A stretch of 64,000 nt of DNA from Ectocarpus siliculosus (Eukaryota > Sar > Phaeophyceae > Ectocarpales > Ectocarpaceae). The stretch is from NCBI GenBank assembly GCA_000310025.1, contig FN649727.1, forward strand, positions 9,150,355 through 9,214,354, read 5' to 3'. This document shows positions 47,443-57,165 of this stretch, in pieces. The position numbers and the translations under genes are program-made. How positions within the stretch are numbered: the first letter of the stretch is position 1; every line of letters begins with the position of its first letter. Below the pieces are notes generated by a model. It made no database searches. It saw only the letters and a program-made list of their open reading frames with translations, and had not been told where the DNA came from.

Positions 47443-48868
47443 CGTAGAGACTCAATAATCGTCCACGTGTTTTTTTTTTGTGGCCCTCGCGCGTGTGTGT
47501 GCGTGTTCGTGGCTTCTTTTTTTTTCGGAACTAGATATCAGTGACTCGTGCATCGTGCTTTTTTTTAACTTGTTTTGTCATTTTCTGATTGTCGTTGGCT
47601 ACAGCTTGCTGCCGCGGAACAATCACGTTTTGACGTCGTCCTTGTTTTGACGTAGCGTCTATTTGTCGCGTTTATATGTCTCACTTACTTTATTGTCGTG
47701 TACAAGCGCGTGCGCGGACCCCACGCGGCGCGTTCGCTATAGCTTCGGCTCATCCGAGCAATTAGAATTCGCTTCACGAGTCCTGCTACGCGAGGGACTG
47801 GTGTTTGCCTTGTACGAACGGCAGTTTCAGTAGCAGTAGATGGCTTGCGGACGCCGATCGGTGTACGCTGTGTCACCATGTTGTCTTGGGTGTTTATATT
47901 TGACACGTTGCTGCAGATGGCGCGCCTTCTTGCCTGGCGCTGTTCCGATCGGGGAGGTTGTGTGTGCGTGCGGCGCCTGCGCTCTGTCTAGAGTATTTGA
48001 CGTGCGGGGTAGGGGTGGGGCTTGGTTGGCAATCATGAGCACTTGGCGAACATGATGGGGATGACGGTTGCGTTGCTGAAAGTGAAGCCATTTGTGGTCG
48101 TGTACATAAATTACAGAAAGTAAGGCTGCTCGTGCGCCGACGAACCATGCGTCGTTTTTTTGTCACCTGTGTTGGTTTTGTGGATGGATTTGATTGGGTC
48201 GCGTATGCACATACACGGTAGAAATTATAAGAAGGGGAACAGGTTTTTGTCGTCGTTTTGTGCACTCTGCGAGCCACAAGCCGCTGAACGGCACACGTCC
48301 AGATGTTCAACCGTTTTTCGTTCTTCCTTGGTTGTTCTTCGTACAAACGCATCGCGACAGTTTTTTTTTGCATAAATCTTAATTTGGTGCGAGTAAGTTG
48401 ACGCAGTCATTAACACATCGCTGGCTTGTGCGTCTCAAGAACCAACGCTGCGGATCGCTCGACCACGCCAATTTACCGCAGTCATGCGGGTCCGCCAAGG
48501 TCAAGGATAAATAGAGCGTGTGATGTAAATGAACACATTCAAATGCGCATGTTTCGCAAAGCTGTGTTTTGCATATCACAACATGTGGTACTGCTAGAAT
48601 ACTTCTCTGCCACCACTGGCTGATCTTTACTCCTCATCAGACCAAAACAAAAAAAAAATACGGACAAGTGCAGTCGAGAGCCCAGTGACCCCGCCTGCCC
48701 TTTCCCCAAGAAAAAAATGAACTTCGAACGGCGGCCACCTTCAGAAATGATTCGGCAACCACAGACATCCAAAACCCTGCCACATAGGGGTTAATTAACA
48801 CCTACCAGCGAGGCTAGGAGCTACTCTGGGAGAAAGTGACGAGATATCCAGCAAATAGCCCCGTCCAC
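47443..48868. other. Intergenic between convergent genes; no gene recognised
   Basis: 3' flank of the zinc-cluster gene (+) meeting the 3' UTR of the selenoprotein T gene (-). T-rich runs occur near 47470, 47520 and 47560, suggesting 3' UTR sequence. No exon seen. Confidence 0.45.
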
Positions 48869-48940
48869 CTCTAGGCATTTCAGGTCAGCACAGGACGTGT
48901 AAAGCGCCTTTCAAGTGCTGCCCGTCATTACGCCTGAGAG
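48869..48940 (-). promoter_or_regulatory. SECIS element (type II) for selenoprotein T
   Basis: Lies about 250 nt 3' of the selenoprotein T stop on the minus strand. Helix I pairs CTCT(C)AGGC with GCCTAGAG. The non-Watson-Crick quartet is ATGA (48928-48925) opposite TGAA (48882-48879). Helix II pairs CAGCAC with GTGCTG plus GG with CC across one G-A mismatch. A 5' bulge TTGAAA supplies the conserved unpaired AA. Above it a mini-stem AGGCG / CG(T)CCT closes the 7-nt loop CTTTACA. The mini-stem makes it a type II SECIS. Folded by eye only. Confidence 0.85.
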
Positions 48941-49187
48941 ACAGAAGGGGAGGCTGCTTGATCTCGGACCACTCCCGTTTCATCCCACCTCTCCTCTCCA
49001 TCAGGGTTGCTATGGTTCTCCTCCAAGTCTCCCCGCGTCCCCGTGGCAAGGCACAAGCTGGCTTATTTGTTTTTCAGTCTATACTACACGGCACAAAAGC
49101 GACACGGAAGAGGAAAATTCCACCAACGTATCTCTGCTGTTGGAACGGACGGACGTGTACCCGAAGCCGAAAAAAGAAGCAGCCGTC

Positions 49188-51372
49188 TTAGGTGGATCTG
49201 ACGCTACGCAAACCGCGCTTCTCGAACTCCCTCAACAGCAGCGCGCCGGTGGGAAACTGCCCCTCTCCTGCCAGCCGCGAGAACACCAGTTCCCCGTCGA
49301 TGGACACCTCGAAGGCGCCGGTCGCCAAAAGGGAGCCGCAGAACGAGTTCGCTACGGTAAGCCCCACTATCGTTGCCATCGGATTGCGCCGCATCACCGG
49401 TACGAAGAACGGCGCCGGGACCCCGAGCCTGTCGAAGATGAGGGAACCGAACAGGACCGAAGCCACGCCGCCCACCTGCGCGTAGGAACCGAGGGTGGCC
49501 AGGGCTTGGGCCATGGGGGGAGGGGGGTAAAGCTCCCCCCGGATGCTCTGCGCCTTGGCGAGAGCGGGGTAGTGTGCGTGGAGGAACGATCGAAGCTCTT
49601 CGAAGTTCCTCCGCATGCCTCATGACACGCAAAATTGGACCAGCACTTGCGGCACGTCGCCACCACTACCAACAGCACCAGCGCCGGTAACGGCGCCTAA
49701 ACTCGCAGTGCCGCCAAACTCTACGGAGGAATCTGCCACGGCGAGCTGCTGCGCCGCCGATCGTGCATCGTCTCTATTGCTGCTGCCGAGGCTCCCCCCG
49801 CCTGTGTTTTTGGTGGATCCGCCCATCCCGGCAAACTCATCCTCCTGCGCACGAGAAGATTGCGTGGCGTAGCGAAAACGTAGGAGGTCAGCGAGTCAAA
49901 CCAGACCCAAATCAAAGTGCACACCATTCTCTTGAACCCCCCCCCCATCCCAACACAGAAGATAACACGAACAACTTCTACCAAAAAACGCACCGCATGA
50001 CTGCTGTTGAGAGTTCAACAGGCATGTACCTAGAGATGAGGTCTGGGTGTGCCACATGCAACGTCAGAGCGAAACAGGCGTGTGACGCTTTAGGTCAACA
50101 CGCTGGCTGTTCGCTTTTCTCCGGTCTTTTCTGGCGATGACGATACTAACCCTGTTGTTCGGAAACACGCGACTCAAAATATCGTAATAGTCGGAGAGAT
50201 GGCACCGGGGTGCGCAAAAAAATACCAGAACGGCATGATTTACGTCGATTTACGCACCGGGGGGTGCGATCTCTCCGACCCCCCAAATCCAAGATTGCGC
50301 TCCTTTTCAGCTGCCGGAATGAGGTACATGTGCGTAACTTTTACACGTGGGGACGGTGTCAGCGGAGCGCCACTCCCATATGCTAATGTACGTATGCATG
50401 GTCGCGGTTTCACGCGGGATGCCAGTCGTTTTCATTTTAATTGGTATGAAGTTGCCAACCGTACACTCAACGAAACACACAACGTTCAAGCCGCACCCTA
50501 CCCCACCTTGCACAACACGAAAACACTACCAGTATGTACTGCTGCGCATGTACTGGTATCCGGAGGAAGCCCGAAACGAAAGCGGGAGATAACTGATACC
50601 GAATGTATCGTTACCTCAGAGCCGAACTCGCATCAAACACAAGACCAATTGCTGCATGGAAAGCGGTTACGTACCAGCCTACGTCGCCGTTACCGGTCGG
50701 TGTGCTTCCAACCAGCAACAACGGTACCTACACGTGGTTCTATGCTGATATCATTAGTAGTACAGATAGATGGCACCGGGGTGCGTGCGTGCATACAACA
50801 CCTCTGTCTATTTCATCGGGGATCGCACCGGTCGGAGAGATCGCACCGGGGTGCCTTGAAAATACTAAACGAACTGATTTGATTGCATTTCCGCACCGGG
50901 GTCGGAGAGATGGCACCGGGGTGCGATAAAAACACCCGAGGAAAAAACATTTGAAAAAACGATCGCACCCGGTGCCATCTCTCCGACTATTTCGGTAATC
51001 AAATAACGAAGTACTTCCTATGTAGCAACATCAACAATGGGGGTGGCGGTGTGGACAGGTTCACGAAACAGCATCCGGCGGTTACCGCAATGTCGTGACC
51101 TTGCGCCCTACTCAGCCATCAACCCACCAGACCAACATTGAAAAAGGAGAGCAGTCGCCGGGGGGAGTTGGCCCCCGCCTGCCTTGCTGACTACTAACGT
51201 ACCGGGTCGTCAATCGCTGGTCTGGCGTGGTTCATGTGCTTTGTGGGCACGATCTCGGCGAGCGGTGCGACCGGCACTTCGCGTGCTCCACTTGCAGCAC
51301 CCGCTGGTGGCTTGTCAGATGTAGCTGGAGATTTTCCTGCAGCGCCGTCCCCTACATATCGCTTGATGAACA
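49188..51372 (-). CDS. SELENOT: Selenoprotein T with in-frame UGA (Sec); 5' exon not placed
   Basis: Thioredoxin-like ER redox protein. The main exon is 49844-49188 and reads through TGA at 49622-49620, giving the CxxU redox motif in VQFCVS-U-GMRRNFEELR. This matches the SelT family, where CVSU is followed by G-RR-FEE. After it come a hydrophobic segment (VGGVASVLFGSLIFDRLGV) and the conserved C-terminal block (NSFCGSLLATGAFEVSIDGE, then FSRLAGEGQFPT), ending in TAA at 49190-49188. A SECIS element follows. An upstream exon (about 51372-51203, phase 0 at its end) joins cleanly and encodes a Pro/Ala-rich stretch. The first exon with a signal peptide was not identified; a frame starting at ATG 51921 has a phase-compatible donor but is weak. 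The intron 51202-49845 contains an 806 bp inverted-repeat element. A conventional annotation would split this gene at the UGA. Confidence 0.88.
50186..50991. mobile_element. 806 bp inverted-repeat element with six copies of a GC-rich motif
   Basis: The ends are inverted: AATAGTCGGAGAGATGGCAC on the left, and its near-perfect complement ends at 50991. The motif GTCGGAGAGAT(G/C)GCACCGG(GGTGC) recurs at about 50186 (+), 50253 (-), 50764 (+, partial), 50821 (+), 50892 (+) and 50961 (-). A 227-codon plus-strand frame (50199-50882) covers most of the element but has no recognised domain. No convincing target duplication: flanks read ATCGT on the left and TCGGT on the right. It sits in an intron of selenoprotein T. 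Superfamily unknown. Confidence 0.65.
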
Positions 51373-51551
51373 CTGCGTGGGATTTACACGGGGGAAAGCG
51401 GGGACGCGGTCGGTGAACAGAGCAGGTACGAAAACAAGCGATTTCCTTCAAGTCGTCTTGTGTGTGAGCGGAAGTCGCGGGCGTTGGGGGGAACGGGCAG
51501 ATACCTGCCTACTTTTGCTGTGCATAAGCCAAGATCTGCTGGCTACCAACA

Positions 51552-51780
51552 TACGTGACATGACGCACGACACCAAACCACCCCGGACCGATTTTCAAAG
51601 CTCCATTTCTCCACACCAGAAAGAGTGGCAGCGCCAAAATCGGCGGCGTTGAAGCCGTCTCGTCGAGAGCTTTCCGAAAACGTATCGCTTCATTCATGGA
51701 TGGTGTTCATATCAACGAGTAATCGAGCTTTGAAAATCGGTCCAGGGGGTGTGATATCTCGTGTCACCTACGGTACGTGA
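51552..51780. mobile_element. Hairpin/MITE-like inverted repeat
   Basis: A perfect 19 bp inverted repeat, GGACCGATTTTCAAAGCTC (51585-51603) and its complement (51725-51743), with weaker complementarity extending outward through CACC/GGTG and GTGACA/TGTCAC. The loop is about 120 bp. It lies upstream of the placed exons of the selenoprotein T gene. Confidence 0.6.
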
Positions 51781-53093
51781 GATGACAACGAACATTTTGC
51801 GCGTGCAAGAAACAAAAAAAAAATCCACGGGGCCCGACAGAACCAACTTTCCGAGGAAATCCAGACTGCGGAAAAGGTCGTGCATAGATGGCGTTGTCTC
51901 CCAAACATCCAACAAGACCATCCCATGGGCGACGGGGTTACCAATAATATTTATCTTACCAGCATGTTGATTTGTCTAGTTGTATGCTGGGGCCGTGGCA
52001 CGAAAAACAACAGCTAGATCAGGCTGGGCTCGTCCGTTTCACCACCACCGACATGGCAGCCCGAGATAATAAACACCAGGGACGAGAGAGCGCTTTCGCG
52101 GCCTCCCAAGTGGGTCTTTCTCCTGCAGACCAAAAACAAACACAAAAAAATGCCCTACATGAATTGACTACAGACTAGAACAATATCGGGTAAAATGAAG
52201 ACTGAGACTGCTGTCCATACGAAGAACAAGGTGCAGCGGTAGCCCCCAGAGCGAAGGTGTGGAATGTCCATCTCTGCGGTAGTATATAGCAATGGAAGGG
52301 TCAAAATACATGATAGGGAAGCCCTGAGAGCGAAGCTTTCCACAGAGAGACACCCAACACCCCTGGCCCAAAGTACCCCCACCCCACACGAACCGCATTT
52401 CTGTTCAACAAGGTGACTCTTCTCGGTCTCTTCAGGGAATAAGAATACACTCTGCCACGCCCTCGACAGGCGACGTGACAAAAGACCATGTTCGCGGTGT
52501 AAAAAGCACACGCGGTGTGAATTCATGGTGGAGACGTTTAATAGAAGGGAAACAACGACCAACTTCCCCGACTCACGCGTAACCCAACCACTCCCATCAT
52601 CAACCTTTACCCGTCGCTTGGCGGTCCTAGAGCTTCTGCTGCTCCGTGACGACGAGTAGCGCGGAAAGGGTAAATAACAGCGCGGTATTTTTAGTTCTTG
52701 GTTCTAGGTCTTCGTGATGGAGGTTTTCACTCACAATATAGGATCGCCAGGAGCAGCATCCGATTCGAAAAGCTCATTCCATTCCTTTCGCCCCCGGGCG
52801 GTTGCCCTGCATCAGCACCAGGTTCGACCATGCGACCGGCTGATGCCTTCCTTGCAAGCACAAGCAGGCAAGCACAAGTGGACTGGTGGATTGATTTGAG
52901 TGACTCGCCCGTGAACAAGGATGAGTACGAGGTATTTCTTGGTTGTGTGCCCCCTAATCCCGCCGCTTGCGCCGCTCTTCTGGTCCTCAGTCCCTTGCCT
53001 CCTTGCCCGGTGTCTGTCTGTCTGTGTCTCCCTGTGTCAATGTCCATCGAGGTTTGTTCTACTGGGAAGGTTTGCTGACAGTAGTTTTACATC
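51781..53093. other. Divergent intergenic region, selenoprotein T (-) / TMEM42-like (+)
   Basis: It should contain the first exon of selenoprotein T and the promoter of the TMEM42-like gene. A plus-strand frame from ATG 52829 (RPADAFLASTSRQAQVDWWI) looks moderately coding but does not join the next exon in phase. Nothing else was recognised. Confidence 0.35.
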
Positions 53094-55087
53094 ATGCCCG
53101 GTGCGGACAAGCACGCCGCCATAATCGCCATCGAGAATCACGGGTACAGGTGAACACATGCGGCGCAACAACGTACTTTCCATATCCTATTTGAACCACA
53201 TCCCGTTCGACTGTGGGCATATCTCGAATGGGTAGTCTTTCTGAGTGTGTATTTATTTATTCTTAATTTGTAGCATATGCTATGCTATGTTGCGGCAACG
53301 TGATTCTTTACCGACCACTTCAGTGCTGCTGTAGACGTGTTGCTCGGCCCCTGCGTTGCTCTTCTTTCACCATTCTGTAGCGGCAATGGCCTATACACTT
53401 GTCGTACTGGCTATGAGTTACCCTGAAACAGCAGTGAAAGAACACGAGGGCTCTCTGTTTTTCCTACCCGGTGCTCGCCTTTTCTGTTTCTTCTTTTTAT
53501 ACGTATTTCTTAATATGACCCAACGAATCCATCTCCATCTAGGAAAAAGAGTCCTCTGAATGTGCGAAGACTCTGTAGCGTAGTTCATACGTCGAACACC
53601 ATTCGTTTCATGAGGCAAGCAACACGCCAAAACCTACCAGCGTTCCGGCGACACACGTCCCCCCCTCCCAGTTCTACCCTACGGCCGCCTCGAACAGGGA
53701 AGAAAGCACCGCCTTTTCGCTCTTGGTTTTTGTTTTTTGCCACCATGTAACCGTCTTGTTCTTTGCAGCGTGGCATCCGGCGCTCTGGCATGTTTCGCAT
53801 CCGTGCTGGGCAAGGTGGCTTTCGACGGCGACACGCCTTTCCAGGTCCAAGCAACGAGCGCTTGCGAGGAGCACTTCCCAGAGTTGGCGTTGTGCAACAC
53901 GGTGAGGTCACCAAAAGAAAAGTCTTAGACAACGAATCACCCACGTGCGGTGGAGCTTATCTTGCCGGTGTGTTCTCTGTGCGTGCGTTGGTTCGCCAGT
54001 TGCCACATGTTGTGGTTTGTAGATTCATCAGGTTGCAAGTGAACATGAAACAGGACAACAACTCCTTGGTTTTGGCTTGGAGGAGGTTGAGAGGCTCCGC
54101 AACGGCAACGGTGCATTTTTTACCACATCATATAAAACCAAAACCACCAAGTAGTCTTGCATGTCTTCGATACATCAAGGGCGTTTCACGCCTACCCTAG
54201 TCGCTTAGACTCATGGTGGACTGCTGCTATGTGTCTGCACCCCTTGTCGCGCTGCGCTTGATGTGGCCCCCTCTGGCTGGTTTATCTCAGGTAGGCCGTC
54301 TGGTTCAGGGCGCGTCGCTGGCGGGAATGTTCATGGTAAACGCCGTGATGCTTTCGACCTTCCTCAAAGCTCTCCAAATGTCGGGGTCTACCGTCGCCAC
54401 CGTCACCAACTTTTCCACCAACTTTGTGTTGTCGGTAAGGGTATGATGCCTGTTTGTTGGACGCGTTGATGCATAGTACACTCACCCCGTGATTCCGCCA
54501 CCCCTTGCTGTGTAGCCTTCGAAGTTTGCGACGTAAAGTCGTGATGTCCTTGCGCTTGCGTCCCTTGTGCGAGACACCAGCTCCCCGTATCCCTGTGGTG
54601 CACCGTAGCTACACCATGCGCACCGAGTTGTTTCGTTTTTTCCACAAGAAACCCACGACAAAATGTGCTACATGCAGTACCGTTACGGAAACCCGACCTG
54701 GTGGACCTCCACAAGCATCAGTACAGCAAGTTTTTTATGGTCGTTGAAAATCTCCGCCCGCGCTCTTCATTCAACATGAGCTCTTTTGTTCATGTCGGCG
54801 TCGCTTGATGTCTGTTGTGATTCGCGCGGTCCGTCTCTTACACTTCCACCATGCTGTCCTCGTCGCAGGGCATCTCCGGTAGGATGGTCTTTGGGGAAAG
54901 GTTGCCGGCTTTGTGGTTCTTCGGTGCTTCGCTAGTCGTCTCGGGGGTGGTTCTTTTAACCGGCGGCAGTAGCCCCGAGGGCGGCAAGACCTCCGAGAGA
55001 ATAAAAGGAGAAGGACTAACATCGACAGGCCAAAGCACCCATTCAAGTTCGCGGAAAACAACGAAAGACCGGGAGAAACGAGATTGA
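53094..55087 (+). CDS. TMEM42-like (EamA/DMT-type) membrane protein
   Basis: Small multispanning membrane protein of the drug/metabolite transporter type. Four exons: 53094-53149, 53769-53901, 54291-54434, 54869-55087; phases agree; 183 residues, close to the length of animal TMEM42. Hydrophobic segments: VASGALACFASVLGKVAF (about 20-37), GASLAGMFMVNAVMLSTFL (about 70-88), the VTNFSTNFVLS segment, and LWFFGASLVVSGVVLL. The family block TVTNFSTNFVLS-GISGRMVFGERLPALWF aligns with the EamA C-terminal half (T-T-NF, then a GE-P-LW motif). The C-terminal ~45 residues are hydrophilic, Ser/Lys-rich and end REKRD. The substrate is unknown; TMEM42 itself has no established transport function. Confidence 0.8.
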
Positions 55088-55863
55088 CGAAACGTACTCG
55101 GGGGGTTGCACGTGGCTGAGGTTCTCAGGAACTTTGATAAGGGTCCACGATCGAGGATTGGTGTGTCGTTTTGCACACGACGACCTGTTTTGTGGGCATC
55201 GCCTGGAGCGCGTCGCTGATGTAGGGCGGACTTGTGTTTCTGGGAAAGTGTTGCATGTTGTGCATGTTGTACACCAGCAAGTGTAGGTTTGTTCAGAGTC
55301 TTTTGTTCGACGAACCGGGTAGATTGGTCAACATTCTGTATTTTGTTTTGCGCGAAAGACATCGTCGGCACCTTCCCGTCGCTGAACCGAAGCAGGGAAC
55401 ACTGCCCGGCAGTCCACCGCAACGAACGGTTGCCACACGCCGTGGCGACAAACAATTCTGACCTTGTTTTGTCTTGGACGGAGAGAACACCGCTTTGCCC
55501 GGGGCGATCCATTCACCACAGCGTATTTACAACCAACCGGTAGGGCGAGCAGCCGTTGATGGTCGTGCTCAAGCCAGCCGGTCTTGGCGAACGAGCAACT
55601 CCAAACCCTATGCAACAGCGACAAGGACTTGAAAATAATCGCTCTCTTGCGGTCGGGAAAGAGCACACTGGCCCGAAACAGACAACAAGGCAGCTTGTCT
55701 AACGCGTCGGTTCCAATCCCTCCTGCGGCGCCGCACGGACCGACCTACCCTTGTGTTTTCGTATATCTCTCTCCTCTTCTGCCTCTATTTATTTCCTTCT
55801 CGATCTGTATCTCTGTCGCACCCCCCTCCTGTCCGCCGCTCGCGGCATCACGCTAACGCTACC
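55088..55863. other. Intergenic between convergent genes; nothing recognised
   Basis: 3' flanks of the TMEM42-like gene (+) and the small helical protein (-). A 224-codon minus-strand frame at 54838-55512 overlaps the last TMEM42-like exon antisense and shows no domain. Confidence 0.45.
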
Positions 55864-56700
55864 TTACCCGCCTCGCGGCGGCTTGATCGACTTTAAGAGA
55901 ATGTGCTGGTCTTGGACCTCCTGCAAAGTCCTGAAGCCCCACTTTTCGATGTTCGCGAAGCCCCAGCGGCCGTCTCCCCTCTGGTCCGCCAGGCTCTCTA
56001 GCGCGTGCAGCTGCCGCGCCTCTAGCTCGGGGAAGGTCTCCCTCATGACGTCACGGAGGGTGTCCTTAGTTGAGAAAGTCTCGTCGTCGCCTTCTTTCTT
56101 CGCCCTAAACTCGTCTCCGAGCTTGCGCTGCGGTGCGTGGGAAGAACAATAGCCCGGAGGGGGTTGGGGTTCTCGCGTTGCGATCGAGCCGACCTCCTCT
56201 TTCGTGTCTGGTATTGTGATAATGCCAAGCGAGAATTCTCCCCACTCATTGTCGATGTCCGTGAGACGTGTTCCCCCCAGTCGACCGGGTGCGAAACAAG
56301 TGCATTCCGCGGTTTATATTCCAAAAAACTCCGGTGGGACAAGTTTGGAAACGCATACTACCAGCAATCCATCCGCTCCTGGGAAGTGCGATAAAACCAT
56401 CCCTTGAAGCCCTAGTAGGCTACATGCCGACAAAATGTTTCAAACACAATTCGATGCCAAGTAAGTCCGTGTCCTGCTCAATTTCTCTCTTCTCACCGTA
56501 AACTCGTCCGCACTCAGACCGGCAACCTTGGCCAAGCCCTCGGCCTGCCGCGAGGCCCTGAACTCGGTCACGCACTCGTCTTCCGCGCTCTCGTGCTGTC
56601 GGCTCTCCAGCTGCTTCAGCGCGCACATCACCCCCGCCACGGCGTCGGCTACTTCCTTCGCCGCCACCACTCCGGCCTCGCTGACCGTGACCGCGGACAT
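55864..56700 (-). CDS. Small alpha-helical protein of unknown function (155 aa)
   Basis: Two exons, 56700-56497 and 56127-55864, join in phase 0 with a GTGAGA donor and a CGCAG acceptor. The first half is Ala/Glu-rich (EAGVVAAKEVADAVAGVMCA, then QLESRQHESAEDE). The second half is charged and helical (KLGDEFRAKKEGDDE, ELEARQLHALESLADQR), with an aromatic segment GRWGFANIEKWGFRTLQEVQ, ending KPPRGG. There is no signal peptide or membrane segment and I do not recognise a family. Codon use and clean splicing argue that it is real. It is followed upstream, on the same strand, by the RIIa/EF-hand gene. Confidence 0.65.
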
Positions 56701-57165
56701 GATCGCCGGCACCTATGTAGGTGGTGCGGACGGACCCCGAGCGGGAAGGTTTCGAGAGAAATTGGTGGTGTTGATAATGATACCGGAGGGTTTTTGCCTA
56801 GCTAGGGTTCATTTTCTCGAGTCAGGTGTGAGAAACTGGGTGTCACACTCCTTTCTGGGTTTTGATTTGATTGTTGATGAATCATTCTTGGACTATTGTA
56901 TCCTCGTGCAAAGCGACTTTCGCTTCTTGACCTCTAGGGTCAACACGGAAAATGTGTTTGTTTTCTTTCGGGCGCTCAATAGAACCGGGTCCGTCGTTCG
57001 CCCCACAGATCATTTCAGTTTGCGTGGTTTTCCGTAGGAGGACCAGACAGAACAACGATCGTGCAGAAGAGTGGTGTGAGACTAGTCTCTCTCAAAATCT
57101 GGTTGCTTCTTCCCCTCAGCCGGCAATATAGTACCAACAGAAGGCACACGAGCACCGCGGCGCTC
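56701..57165. promoter_or_regulatory. Short spacer upstream of the small helical gene
   Basis: About 465 bp between two minus-strand genes. It should hold the promoter of the 155-aa gene and the 3' end of the RIIa/EF-hand gene. A further terminal exon of the latter could lie here (frame ending at 57015), but evidence is weak. Confidence 0.35.

Noticed and set aside
51509-51697. Minus-strand frame with a signal-like run (PPILALPLFLVW) as selenoprotein T exon 1
   Set aside because: It lies within the loop and arm of the hairpin element and lacks a phase-1 donor.
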